From: Treponema sp.
Lineage (GTDB): Bacteria > Spirochaetota > Spirochaetia > Treponematales > Breznakiellaceae
Direction: 5' to 3'
Assembly: GCA_009777995.1 (NCBI GenBank)
Contig: WRKT01000011.1
Coordinates: forward strand, 1 to 64,000
Length of the DNA: 64,000 nucleotides
Shown here: piece by piece, positions 1 to 9,307 of the stretch
How positions within the stretch are numbered: position 1 is the stretch's first letter
Layout of the letters: each line of letters begins with the position of its first letter
The notes under the pieces: generated by a model
What the model saw: only the letters and a program-made list of their open reading frames with translations
The model's database searches: none
What the model was told of the DNA's origin: nothing
Made by a program: the position numbers and the translations under genes

Positions 1-81
1 AAAATTGATGAAATTGTTGATACTATGGAAAAATTTATTAATCAGACTAAAACTAAAGTAATTGAATCATGTAAGGGATAA
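1..81 (+). CDS. C-terminal end of a hypothetical gene
   Basis: The first 26 codons read open in frame 1 and stop at TAA 79-81; the peptide ends in ESCKG. It is lysine- and isoleucine-rich and AT-rich like the next gene, and it ends 19 bases before an attC-like site, which is how an integron cassette gene would sit. The function cannot be read from so short a tail, and the start lies outside the window. Confidence 0.5.
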   Translation, partial: KIDEIVDTMEKFINQTKTKVIESCKG

Positions 82-100
82 TAAAGCAATTGGGCACTTC

Positions 101-290
101 GTATAACAAACGGTTAACGTTACGCCGTCTCTTCGGCGGCTCAGTGTTCAGTCGGCTAGGTCAATCACCCTACGGGCTCGCTCACACGTTAAGCTTCCGT
201 AAAAAGCACTTCACACGCATTCCGGCTCACCGTAAACCTGCGTTTGCTTTATAAGATGGGCTGGAACGTCGTCAATCTAGAACGTTATGC
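101..290 (+). other. attC-like integron recombination site (candidate)
   Basis: The stretch between the two AT-rich genes is non-coding and visibly richer in GC. It begins with GTATAAC (101-107) and ends with GTTATGC (284-290), which are complementary at six of seven positions, as R'' and R' are in attC sites. Inside them GTTAACG (113-119) can pair with CGTCAAT (270-276) as L''/L', after a 5-base spacer on the left and a 7-base one on the right. A short GCCG/CGGC hairpin lies at 124-137. A shorter alternative end is GTTAAGC at 188-194, which fits the GTTRRRY consensus better. Length (about 190 bp) is at the long end for attC. The call rests on pattern only; no integrase is in the window. Confidence 0.45.
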
Positions 291-322
291 GTAATAGCGA
301 TTAAAATTGTAGGGAAAGTGTG

Positions 323-351
323 TTGACATAAAGGTTATACCTTGCAATAAT
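323..351 (+). promoter_or_regulatory. Strong sigma70-type promoter of the C39-like gene
   Basis: TTGACA (323-328) is followed after exactly 17 bases by AATAAT (346-351). Transcription would start near 358, giving a leader of about 19 nt that contains the GGGGG ribosome site at about 367-371. Confidence 0.65.
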
Positions 352-376
352 AAAATATTAATTTAAGGGGGTTTAT

Positions 377-1210
377 ATGAAATACATGACATTTAATCGC
401 TCCTGTTCTTATGCCGCATTAGCAAATCTACTAGAAAAATATGGACATAATTACGAAGATCATGAAATAGTTAAAGCTTTAAGTATTCCGTATCTATTAT
501 TATTTGATGAGCAAGAAAAATGTTATGTAGCAGGTGCAATGATACAATCACAAGTATGGTTTAATTATTTCTTGAATTCATTAGGTTTTGATTTTATCGA
601 AGAATGGTTTAATCCTGAATCAGCTATAGAATGTTTTGACAAAAATGTGAAAAACTATATGCTTGGGGTACAAATTAGTGAATATGGCAATTCAAAACAC
701 GCTGTTATATTTGAAAATAAAATGGACAAAAAATATTGTTTTCTAAACCCTAAAAGGAAAGACAGTACTGAACCAAATTACTATTACTTAGAAAAAAACG
801 AGCTTGATAAAAAATTACCTTTAAATTTCCCTATGGCTTATTTGGAAAATAATCAAAAAATATTGAAATTTGATGCATCAAAACAATTGGAATTATCACT
901 TAATAATTTAGATAAGTATAAAAATGAAATTATTCAATTTTGTTCAAAGGAACAAAATGTTAATACTATTTTAGAAGTAAGAGATGCCTTGTTCGCGCCT
1001 TTGTTACTAGATATTCTAACAATGATGGAATTAATAGGAGAAGATGCACTGGCAAAAGATATTAAGAATATACAAAGTAATTTTATGAAAGCAATAAAAG
1101 AAAATGATTCTGTCTTATTAACAAATTATATAACTATTGACCAAGTAGACGATATTATTTTCAGGTATAAGAAGGTGGTTAAAAATTATACAGCAAATTA
1201 TAAACCATAA
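377..1210 (+). CDS. Papain/C39-like cysteine-peptidase-fold protein, AT-rich
   Basis: A 277-residue protein with no signal peptide or membrane segment. The N-terminus (RSCSYAALANLL, Cys10) resembles the active-site helix of C39-like peptidases and BtrH-type acyltransferases. A His follows at residue 108 (KHAVIFENK) and an Asn at 124 (FLNP), giving the Cys-His-Asn/Asp order of a papain-like fold. The second half is helical and matches nothing I recognise. A good ribosome site (GGGGG) lies 5 bases before the ATG and a strong promoter lies just upstream, so it is a single-gene unit. It is clearly more AT-rich than the genes after 1.57 kb and follows an attC-like site, suggesting acquisition as a cassette. 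Such folds act as proteases, peptidase-like immunity factors or acyltransferases; which one is open. Confidence 0.6.
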   Translation: MKYMTFNRSCSYAALANLLEKYGHNYEDHEIVKALSIPYLLLFDEQEKCYVAGAMIQSQVWFNYFLNSLGFDFIEEWFNPESAIECFDKNVKNYMLGVQISEYGNSKHAVIFENKMDKKYCFLNPKRKDSTEPNYYYLEKNELDKKLPLNFPMAYLENNQKILKFDASKQLELSLNNLDKYKNEIIQFCSKEQNVNTILEVRDALFAPLLLDILTMMELIGEDALAKDIKNIQSNFMKAIKENDSVLLTNYITIDQVDDIIFRYKKVVKNYTANYKP

Positions 1211-1468
1211 AGATAAAAAGAGGTTAATTTTGCACATCCGGAGAAGGCAGGAAGGGCTTACTTGCCGGTTTATGTATCATTTCCCTATATGAAAGCCCCA
1301 ATAGATTAAGAATCCCAATCCTGCCTGCTAAAGTTTCTCGTATACCTTTCATTAAACTAAATTTCTGTGAACCTGTAAGCCAAAAAAGCCCATATACCTC
1401 GGATAATCATACATTGCATTGTCATTTTATCCGAATTATATTCCATGTAAAATTCATCATGGCGCCAT

Positions 1469-1512
1469 ATATTACGCAAATATGACACATATATGACGCA
1501 TATATGATGACA
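1469..1512. repeat. Four tandem 11-bp units in the 1211-1571 intergenic region
   Basis: The 361-bp gap between the AT-rich gene and the HAD gene has no ORF I can support. It contains four adjacent 11-base units at 1469, 1480, 1491 and 1502, with the pattern ATATGACRCAT; the first and last are degenerate. The 11-bp period is close to one helical turn, so a protein could bind the units on one DNA face. A terminator for the upstream gene is not obvious. Confidence 0.5.
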
Positions 1513-1534
1513 AATCTAAATCACCGATGTTCAA

Positions 1535-1563
1535 TTGCCTTTTTCCTGAAAAAACGTTATAAA
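1535..1563 (+). promoter_or_regulatory. Promoter of the HAD/coiled-coil operon, probably leaderless
   Basis: TTGCCT (1535-1540), a 17-base spacer and TATAAA (1558-1563). The predicted start of transcription (about 1570) nearly coincides with the ATG at 1572, and there is no Shine-Dalgarno sequence before that ATG. Confidence 0.5.
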
Positions 1564-1571
1564 TTAGTATC

Positions 1572-2255
1572 ATGGCTGTGAAGTTTAAGGCTGTCGCCTT
1601 TGACCTTGACGGAACCCTTTATCCGAACTCCCGCTTCTATATACGCCTTATTCCCTTTGTTCTTAAGGAACAACGGTTTCTCAGGGCCATGGGCAGGGCA
1701 AGGATACTTCTTAGGCAGGAAATTGGGGATGGAAAAATAGATTTTTATGATAGACAGGCAGGGGTAATAGGGGAGATGCTGGGAATCCCCTCGCCGGAAG
1801 CGGGAAAGAAGATCGATGCCCTCATTTATAGGGGTTGGGAGCCCTTATTTAATAATGTTCGCCTTTACTCCCGGATAAGAGAGACCCTGGATGCCTTTAA
1901 AAATGCAGGTATCAGACTTGGTCTTCTTTCAGACTTTCCCCCTGAGGCAAAGCTTAAAAATCTTGGATTAATCGATTATTGGCATGCATATCTTAGTTCA
2001 GAGGAAACAGGATTCCTGAAACCTCATCCTGCACCCTTTCTGGAACTTGCAAAAAGGATGGAAACAGAGCCTGCCGACATTCTTTATGTCGGGAACAGCA
2101 TTCCCTATGATGTGGAGGGAGCCAGAAATGCAGGAATGAAGGCAGCTCTTATCCGTCCTTGGTGGAAAAAGCAGAGTCTAAAGGGTTTAGGGAAGGATTT
2201 TTCTTGTTTTGTTTTCAATGACTATCGCCAATTATCGAAATATGTGATAAATTAA
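1572..2255 (+). CDS. HAD-superfamily hydrolase (phosphatase)
   Basis: This 227-residue protein has all four haloacid-dehalogenase motifs in order: DLDGT at 11-15 with the nucleophile Asp11, a serine in LLSD near 118, a lysine in FLKPHP, and the acidic motif in VGNSIPYDVEGARNAGM. The insert between motifs I and II is helical, as in subfamily I enzymes (phosphoglycolate phosphatase or beta-phosphoglucomutase type). The substrate cannot be told from sequence. It is the first gene of a run with 5-bp spacing to the coiled-coil gene, so co-transcription is likely. The start has no ribosome site but a promoter ends 8 bases upstream, so a leaderless message is probable. Confidence 0.85.
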   Translation: MAVKFKAVAFDLDGTLYPNSRFYIRLIPFVLKEQRFLRAMGRARILLRQEIGDGKIDFYDRQAGVIGEMLGIPSPEAGKKIDALIYRGWEPLFNNVRLYSRIRETLDAFKNAGIRLGLLSDFPPEAKLKNLGLIDYWHAYLSSEETGFLKPHPAPFLELAKRMETEPADILYVGNSIPYDVEGARNAGMKAALIRPWWKKQSLKGLGKDFSCFVFNDYRQLSKYVIN

Positions 2256-2260
2256 ATCAA

Positions 2261-5200
2261 ATGGGATTTTTCACAGAAGGTAATCTAATAACTCTGGGCA
2301 TTGTATTGCTCGTTCTGATTCTGTACAGGCAGATGGATCGTAAAAGCAGGTCACCTAAACTGCTGCGAGATTATTCGGAAAGACTAAAAACTGAACTCGG
2401 GGCCTTTGTTAAAGAACAGGAGAACGCTGTAAGGGATTATAGCGTATCCCTAAATGTTGAAAGAGACTCAGCCAAGGAGCTGATGAAGCGTCTTAACGAA
2501 AAGGAGCTTACCGAGAAGGCCCGGCTAATTGACCGCATGGACAGTCAGATCAAATCTTACGAGAGCTCTCTTTCGGAGCTTGATAAAATGACAGCAAGGG
2601 TGCAGGAAAACATGAACCGGGTCAGGGAAGAGTCGGATTTTGTGGAATCAACAGGGAAGCGCCTGATAGATGTCAAGACAAGGCTCGAAGAATACGAAAA
2701 GAGGCTTGGGGGCCTTGAAGATGAGTTTGAAAGAGAGAACTCAATAGCCCTTGAGAGAACGGCAGATGGTCTTGTTGACGGGGTCAAGTCCACGGTATCG
2801 GATTTAATTGCCGTAGCCGAAACCATAGAACGTAAGGTTGAAGACCATCGGGAAATTATCAGCGAAATAGAGAAAAATAGGGAGGCAAATCTATCCAGAG
2901 ATACAGAGGCTATAAATAAGCTCCTTGCCAAGGCAGTGGAGCAGGCGGGGAAAAGAGCCGAGAAAATGGAAGATTCTGCCCTTGCAATTCTAAAAGAACA
3001 GGCTGAAGACAGGATACGAAAATTAAAGGCAGGTGAAGAAGAAAAGCTTCAAGCATATCAGGAAAATGCGAAGGCAAGGGTTACCGAGGTTCAGAACTTG
3101 ATAAAAGGCATCAAGGAAGAATGGCGTGCAGACAGATCTGCCTGGGATGAAAAAGACAAGGCCTATATAACCGAAATGAAGTCGGTTGAAAGGAGAATGG
3201 AAGAACTCTTCAATAGGACGGGTGAAATGATCAGCGCCCAGGAGGAGTCCATACGCAAATCCGTTGAGAGTCTCAATATAGAGATTCAAAATGCATCGGA
3301 AGATATGAAGCAAAATGCGAACGAGATAGCTGTAAGGAAGTTTGAAGAGTACCGCTCTGCACAGGATGCAGAGTTTAAACGCCTTGAGAGTATTGCAGAT
3401 GCTTCAAGAAAGCTCGATGAGGAACTTCGCCGCAATATGCAGGAAGCGATGGACAGGGTTCAGGAAGACTTCCATGTCTTCAGGCAGGAATCGAAGAATG
3501 CTCAAAAACTTGAGTTTGATAAGTTCAACTCCACTGCCGCCTCATTAAGGAATGAAATAATTGATACAGAAAAGGAGCTGACAAATTTAAAGAATACGGC
3601 TCAAGAAAATATAACTGAAAAGCTAAAAACTTTTGAAGTAAGTTTTAACTCGGAGCTCCAAAGACAGGCAGAAGACATAGATAAGCGCCTTATGGACTGG
3701 CAGGAAAACCATGTCTTAAGGCTTTCAAAAATGACAGGTGAAGTAGAGGCTGCAAGGAATGAGCTTGAGCATAACCTCACTTCCGATCTTAGTAAGAGGA
3801 CTCATGACATAGATAAGCGCCTTATGGACTGGAAGGAAGGCCATGATTCAAGACTCTCTAAAATGACAGTGGATTCCGAAGCTGCATTGAACAGACTCGA
3901 GCAGAGTCTCGGAGAGGAGATACGTAAGGCCCTCCTTGCTCAGAATGAAAGAATTATTTCTGATATGGAGCAGTTAAAAACAGGAACCACGGCCTTTGAA
4001 GAGGGTATACGCGCTCAGATGAGTGCCGCAGGAGAATCCATCGCTTCGTTAAAAAATCATTTTGAGCAAAATATAAACGAAGCTAAAAAAGAAGCAGAGC
4101 TTACAATAGGACGCTATAGAAAAATAAAAGCTGCAGAAGACGAGAAACTTTCAAGTTATCATGAAAGTGCAAAGGCCCGTGTTGCCGAAGTCAAAAATCT
4201 CGTTAAAAGCATAAGAGAAGAATGGCGGGCAGAAAGGTCAGCCTGGGATGAAAAAGACAAGGCCCTGCTTGAAGAGCATAAAAAGGAAATAACGAGCCTT
4301 AATAGTCTGTTTGGTGATTCTGAAAAACGCCTAAGTACAGATATTTCTTCCATGGAGAACAGACTGCATCAGCTCCTTTCCCGTGCTGCAGAAATGATTA
4401 CGGGGCAGGAAGAATCTTTAAAGAAAGCTGTAGGTGATATAGGTCTTGAGATACAAAGGGCCGCAGAGGATATGAAGCAGAAGGCCCTTGAAATAACCGA
4501 ACAGAAGCTCGAGGAGTATCAGTCTGCACAGGCTGCTCAATTTATGCGCCTGGAAACCCTTTCAGATGATGCAGGTAAGCTTGATGAAGAGCTTAGGCGA
4601 AGCATGCAGGAAGCAGTAGAGAAGATACAGGCAGACTTTTCTTTATTTAGACAGAACTCTGAAAATGCACAAAAAACTGAGTTCGATAAATTTGTGTCTT
4701 CAATAGCCGGCATAAAGAAGGAAATCCAGGATACTGAAAACGATCTGAATGTTTTAAAGGGTCTTGCAAGGGAAAATATAAGCGATAAGTTAAAGCAATT
4801 TGAAGAAGGTTTTGGGGTTAATCTTGCGAGCGTTACGGGGGGCATAGACAAACGTCTTGCCGACTGGCAGGCGGCTGTGGATACAAGGCTTGCAGGAATG
4901 GCCACAGATGCTGAGGCTGCACTTGGCGAGCTTGAAAATAAACTTGGTCTGGAGATTCGCAAAACCTTATCATCCGGAAACGAAAAAATAATATCCGATA
5001 TGGAAGATATTAAAGCGGGGATAGTCGTTTTCGAAGAAGGCATCCGGAGTAAGATGAATGTCGCAGATCAGTCAATGGCCTCGTTAAAGGAGCAGTTTGA
5101 AAGAAGAATTGCCGAGGCAGGAAAGGAAGCCGAGCTAAGTATCGATCAATTTAAGAAAATCAAGGAAGCCGAGAAGGCTGAGCTTTATAAGTATCATGAA

Positions 5201-7243
5201 GATGCAAAGACAAGAGTTTCTGAAATTAAGAGCCTGATAAAAAGCATAAAGGATGAATGGAAGGAAGAAAGAGCAGTCTGGGATGAAAAAGACAGGGCCT
5301 TGATTGAACAGCATAAAAAGGAAGTACAGGCTCTTGATCTGCTCTATAGCGATTCTCAGAAACGCTTTGGCATGGAATTAACTGCCACCGAGAAAAAGTT
5401 AAACGAGCTTTTAATCAATGCAGGCGAAATGATTAAATTACAGGAAGAAAATTTCAAGGTTGATGCAGGGAAGATCGATGAAGAACTCCGCAGAAATATG
5501 CTTGAAGCTATGGAAAAGGTACAGGGAGACTTCTCTCTCTTCAAACAGGAATTTGAAAACGCGAAAAATACTGAAACCGAGAAGTTCAGTGATGCGTTAG
5601 GCGCAATCCGTAAGGATGTTGCCGAAACAGAGAATGAGTTGACAGTACTAAAGAAGCTTGCAGAGGATAATATAAACGAAAAGCTAAAAGTTTTTGAGGA
5701 TAATTTTGTTTCTGATCTTGCAGAAAGAGCCGAGAGCATTGACAAGCGTTTCCATGAATGGCAGCAGTCCCTTGACAGAAAATTAAACGGCATGGCCAGG
5801 GATGCAGAAACTGCAAGGAATGAACTGGACAAGAGCCTTGGGGAGGAGACACGAAAAATTCTATCTGCACAGAATGAAAAGATCTTATCGGATATGGAAG
5901 AGCTAAAAACCGAAACCATGACCTTTGAAGAGGGTATCCGGAATCAGATGAATATTGCAGATGAGTCCATGGCTGCATTAAGGGAGCAGCTTGAAAAAAA
6001 TATTTCGGAAATTAAAACGGAGGCAGAGCTTGCAATAAAGTCTGAACTTGGCAGACATTCTATTGCGGCTGCAGAAGATATAAAGCAGTACCAGCATGAG
6101 TTTGATGCCAGACTTCATGAGATTTCACAGTTCATAGATAAGCGTAATACCGAAATCAATAGTTTTCTTGATGCTTCAAAGGCCGAAGTTGACGGGGAGC
6201 GTAATGGTCTTGCAATAAAGATTAGGGAGCTTAGCAGTATTATTGATGATGCGCGCCGCCGCGTGAACGATTTCTCCGATGAAACTGATGACCGCATTAC
6301 AACAGTGCGTTCTTCCATTGATGAAGTTGAGAAACATATTGTAGAAGCAGTGGCTCAGGCAAATAAGGCTGAAGAAACAAGGCGTGACATAGATAGACGC
6401 ATAGAGGTCCTTAGAGGTGATATGGATCGTCTGGACCAGCGCAAGGCTGAAACTGCCCAACTGGAAAACGAGTTCCTGAAGATTAAGCGTCTTAATGATG
6501 AAGTGAACAATAAAATGACTCGTTTCTTCTCTGAAAAGCGCAGAATTGACAATATGGAAGGGGAGTTTAATAAGCTTATTAAGATATCAAGGAAGGTGGA
6601 AGATAAGCTCGTATCTGTAAGTTCCTCTGACGATGTAATTCAGGCAATTCAGCTTCAGATCCGTAAGCTCGAAGAGGCAATGGAGGATGCAGAGAATAGG
6701 TATCTGCAAATGGAGAGGAAGAGCCAGATCCTGGATAATACCAATGAAGGCATAGATAATAACTTTAAGGTATTGCAAGATTCCGAAAAACTGAGCGCAA
6801 AGATTAGTATGAACCTCGAGCGTTATGCGGAAGACATTGACACAATTAAGACATCAATAGAAGCTCTTTCCAAAGAAAGTGACAGGGCAAGGGAGGCAGT
6901 GGAAAGAATTGATATTCTTGACAATGCCCTTGATGAAGTTGAAGCGAGGATCAAATCTGTGGACAGGGCAAGGAGGTGGATAGCCGAAGCCGAGAGCCGC
7001 TTGGAAGATTTAAACAGGCAAGCCCAGACCCAGGCGAGGGCAATAGACTCCATGATCAGCGGCAGTACAAGGAACCCGGGCCAAAGGGTCGAACTCGGAG
7101 AGGGTGCACCATCAATGCAGAAAAAGGAAACAGTATTAACTCTATTACGCCAAGGCTGGACCAAGGAAGAAATTGCAAAGAACATGAAAATTTCTCTTGG
7201 GGAAGTGGAGTTAATTTCCGAATTACCGGGCGATCTTCCATAA
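2261..7243 (+). CDS. Giant SpiroCoCo-type membrane-anchored coiled-coil protein
   Basis: 1660 residues. An N-terminal hydrophobic segment (about 9-23) is followed by an almost uninterrupted charged coiled coil. At least three long internal repeats start near residues 260, 626 and 970. Each opens with a segment resembling KARVxEVKNLIKSIKEEWRxER and WDEKDKA and continues through EELRRNMQEA, DIDKRLxDW and FEEGIR blocks. The last ~50 residues are a compact domain (RQGWTKEEIAKNMKISLGEVELI) that looks like a helix-turn-helix. Coiled-coil proteins of this layout are typical of spirochaetes and may have a structural role in the cell cylinder; that role is inference. Its paralogue follows 52 bp downstream and shares both ends. 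No clear ribosome site is seen, but the preceding gene ends 5 bp before, so coupled translation is plausible. Confidence 0.85.
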   Translation: MGFFTEGNLITLGIVLLVLILYRQMDRKSRSPKLLRDYSERLKTELGAFVKEQENAVRDYSVSLNVERDSAKELMKRLNEKELTEKARLIDRMDSQIKSYESSLSELDKMTARVQENMNRVREESDFVESTGKRLIDVKTRLEEYEKRLGGLEDEFERENSIALERTADGLVDGVKSTVSDLIAVAETIERKVEDHREIISEIEKNREANLSRDTEAINKLLAKAVEQAGKRAEKMEDSALAILKEQAEDRIRKLKAGEEEKLQAYQENAKARVTEVQNLIKGIKEEWRADRSAWDEKDKAYITEMKSVERRMEELFNRTGEMISAQEESIRKSVESLNIEIQNASEDMKQNANEIAVRKFEEYRSAQDAEFKRLESIADASRKLDEELRRNMQEAMDRVQEDFHVFRQESKNAQKLEFDKFNSTAASLRNEIIDTEKELTNLKNTAQENITEKLKTFEVSFNSELQRQAEDIDKRLMDWQENHVLRLSKMTGEVEAARNELEHNLTSDLSKRTHDIDKRLMDWKEGHDSRLSKMTVDSEAALNRLEQSLGEEIRKALLAQNERIISDMEQLKTGTTAFEEGIRAQMSAAGESIASLKNHFEQNINEAKKEAELTIGRYRKIKAAEDEKLSSYHESAKARVAEVKNLVKSIREEWRAERSAWDEKDKALLEEHKKEITSLNSLFGDSEKRLSTDISSMENRLHQLLSRAAEMITGQEESLKKAVGDIGLEIQRAAEDMKQKALEITEQKLEEYQSAQAAQFMRLETLSDDAGKLDEELRRSMQEAVEKIQADFSLFRQNSENAQKTEFDKFVSSIAGIKKEIQDTENDLNVLKGLARENISDKLKQFEEGFGVNLASVTGGIDKRLADWQAAVDTRLAGMATDAEAALGELENKLGLEIRKTLSSGNEKIISDMEDIKAGIVVFEEGIRSKMNVADQSMASLKEQFERRIAEAGKEAELSIDQFKKIKEAEKAELYKYHEDAKTRVSEIKSLIKSIKDEWKEERAVWDEKDRALIEQHKKEVQALDLLYSDSQKRFGMELTATEKKLNELLINAGEMIKLQEENFKVDAGKIDEELRRNMLEAMEKVQGDFSLFKQEFENAKNTETEKFSDALGAIRKDVAETENELTVLKKLAEDNINEKLKVFEDNFVSDLAERAESIDKRFHEWQQSLDRKLNGMARDAETARNELDKSLGEETRKILSAQNEKILSDMEELKTETMTFEEGIRNQMNIADESMAALREQLEKNISEIKTEAELAIKSELGRHSIAAAEDIKQYQHEFDARLHEISQFIDKRNTEINSFLDASKAEVDGERNGLAIKIRELSSIIDDARRRVNDFSDETDDRITTVRSSIDEVEKHIVEAVAQANKAEETRRDIDRRIEVLRGDMDRLDQRKAETAQLENEFLKIKRLNDEVNNKMTRFFSEKRRIDNMEGEFNKLIKISRKVEDKLVSVSSSDDVIQAIQLQIRKLEEAMEDAENRYLQMERKSQILDNTNEGIDNNFKVLQDSEKLSAKISMNLERYAEDIDTIKTSIEALSKESDRAREAVERIDILDNALDEVEARIKSVDRARRWIAEAESRLEDLNRQAQTQARAIDSMISGSTRNPGQRVELGEGAPSMQKKETVLTLLRQGWTKEEIAKNMKISLGEVELISELPGDLP

Positions 7244-7295
7244 TCAAGACTATCGCAGTGCATGAAGATATGCTAAATTAAACCAATGGGGACTT

Positions 7296-9296
7296 ATGGA
7301 TATTGGTAATTTTATAAGTATTGGAGTCGTACTCCTTATTCTGATCATATACCGGCTTGCCGGAAAGGCTACAAGATCCAGGCTCGATAAAATGGAGAAG
7401 GATTTTGATACCATTGTAAGCAAGATTGAAAGAGAGAATGTCGAGGCTCTTGGAAGAAGTACTGAAAATGTAATCTCAGCTGCAAGGTCTTCTGTTTCTG
7501 AGCTTGGTTTTACTGCCGAGAATATCAAACGTCAGGTTGAAGGACATCGTCAGGAGATCAGCACCATAATTGAAAATGCAGGAAAGAAGGCAGGAAAGAT
7601 TGAAGAGGCTGCCTTGGAGCAATTAAGTAAGGCTGCCGAAGATCGCATAGTTAAGCTAAAAGCCTTAGAAGAAGAGAAACTGCAAAATTATCAGGAAACA
7701 GCAAAGGCAAGAGCCAAGGAAGTAGAGAGCTTAATAAAGAGCGTTAAGGAAGATTGGCGGAATGAAAGGGCAGCATGGGAGGAGAAGGACAGGGCCCTGC
7801 TTGACGAGCATAAAAAAGAAGTCTCGAGTCTTAATCAATTATACAGCGATTTGCAGAGACGCTTTGATATTGAGTATATGCGTCTTGAAGGTATTTCAGA
7901 TGCAACCAAGAAGCATGATTCTGAACTCCGTAAAAATATGCAGGAAGCAATCGATAAGATACAGGTTGATATAGACCGCAGCCTTCTTGACTGGAAGGAA
8001 GGCATTGATATAAGGCTTAGCAATATGGTAAGGGAGGCAGGTGCTGCAGGGAGTGAGCTTGAGCAGACTTTAAGGAGGGAAGCAGAGCTTACCATCAGAG
8101 CCGAAATAAGCAGACATTCAAATGCCGCAGCAGAGAATATCAAACAATACCAAAAAGACCTTGATGATAAGCTCCGAGAGCTATCTGAGTTTGTTGATAA
8201 GAGAAATACCGAGATTACAGAGCACATGGACACTTCAAGGACGGTATTTGAAGGAGAGCGGAACGGCCTCACTTTTAAGATGAGGGAACTTGACGGTACA
8301 ATTGAAGAGGCCCGCCGGCGCGTCACTGCCCTTGCCGATGAAAATGACAGCCGCATTATCTCTATTCGATCGTCTGTTGATGATGTAGAGAAGAATATAA
8401 GAGAAGCAGTTAAAGAGGCGGGAAAGGCTGAGGAAATCCGGCGCGATATGGAAAGGCGCATAGGAGATCTAAGGGGTGATATTGATCGCCTTGATAAACG
8501 TAAGATAGAAATAGTTCAGCTCGAAAATGAACTTACAAAAGTTAAACGCTTAGAAGATGAAATAAATTCCAAGATGACCCGACTTCTCTCAGATAAGCGC
8601 ACTATTGAATCTATCGAAGAGAAGTACAACCGCCTTTCATCGGTGTCCAAAGCTGTTGAAGAAAAACTCACTCAGGTTACTGCCTCCGATGATGCCCTGC
8701 AGTCCTTTCAGCTTCAGGTTCGTCAGATCGAGGAGGCTATCGGCCGTGTCGAAGAGAAGTATCAGCGGGTCGAGAGTAAGAGCAGGGTCCTTGATAATAC
8801 AAATGACGGCATAGACAGGAATTTCAAGACCCTGCAGGAGTCCGAAAAGCTCATCGATAAAATCAGCGTGAAGCTCGAGCGTTACGGAGAAGATGCAGAC
8901 ATGATTAAGGCTACTGTTGAGAAGCTTTCCGGTGAGAGCGAAAGGGCAAATGAGGCATTAGATCGCATTGAGGTTCTTAATAATGCAATTGAAGAAGTTG
9001 AAGAGCGGATCAAGTCAATAGAAAGGGCAAGGAAATGGATTATCGATGTTGAGGCGAGACTTGAAGAGCTGAATAAACAGGCACTGACCCAGGCAAGGGT
9101 AATTAATGGAATGTTAAAAGGCAAGAAGAGCGACAAAGAAGTTCCCCTTGGAGAAGGCGCTCCGCCCTTACAGAAAAAAGAAACTGTTATAATCCTGACC
9201 CGTCAGGGCTGGTCGAAGGAAGAAATTGCAAGAAACTTAAGAATTACCATAGGTGAAGTAGAACTAATTCAGGAAATGATCCCCAAAGATATATAA
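7296..9296 (+). CDS. Short SpiroCoCo-type coiled-coil paralogue
   Basis: 666 residues with the same plan as the preceding 1660-residue protein: N-terminal membrane segment (IGVVLLILIIYRLAG), coiled coil, and C-terminal helix-turn-helix-like domain (RQGWSKEEIARNLRITIGEVELI). It carries only one copy of the KARAKEVESLIKSVKEDW/WEEKDRA repeat found three times in the larger protein. From SRHSNAAAENIKQYQ onward the two align almost without gaps, so the pair arose by gene duplication followed by repeat gain or loss. GGGG just before the ATG can serve as ribosome site. The two probably form heteromeric filaments, which is inference. Confidence 0.85.
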   Translation: MDIGNFISIGVVLLILIIYRLAGKATRSRLDKMEKDFDTIVSKIERENVEALGRSTENVISAARSSVSELGFTAENIKRQVEGHRQEISTIIENAGKKAGKIEEAALEQLSKAAEDRIVKLKALEEEKLQNYQETAKARAKEVESLIKSVKEDWRNERAAWEEKDRALLDEHKKEVSSLNQLYSDLQRRFDIEYMRLEGISDATKKHDSELRKNMQEAIDKIQVDIDRSLLDWKEGIDIRLSNMVREAGAAGSELEQTLRREAELTIRAEISRHSNAAAENIKQYQKDLDDKLRELSEFVDKRNTEITEHMDTSRTVFEGERNGLTFKMRELDGTIEEARRRVTALADENDSRIISIRSSVDDVEKNIREAVKEAGKAEEIRRDMERRIGDLRGDIDRLDKRKIEIVQLENELTKVKRLEDEINSKMTRLLSDKRTIESIEEKYNRLSSVSKAVEEKLTQVTASDDALQSFQLQVRQIEEAIGRVEEKYQRVESKSRVLDNTNDGIDRNFKTLQESEKLIDKISVKLERYGEDADMIKATVEKLSGESERANEALDRIEVLNNAIEEVEERIKSIERARKWIIDVEARLEELNKQALTQARVINGMLKGKKSDKEVPLGEGAPPLQKKETVIILTRQGWSKEEIARNLRITIGEVELIQEMIPKDI

Positions 9297-9307
9297 AGGA
9301 AATGAAC

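Noticed and set aside
1469-1512. CRISPR repeats
   Set aside because: Units are 11 bp, adjacent without spacers, and degenerate.
4537-5919. Long minus-strand reading frames over the giant coiled-coil gene
   Set aside because: Serine/leucine-rich translations that mirror the Glu/Lys/Ala codons on the plus strand; no domains and no start signals.
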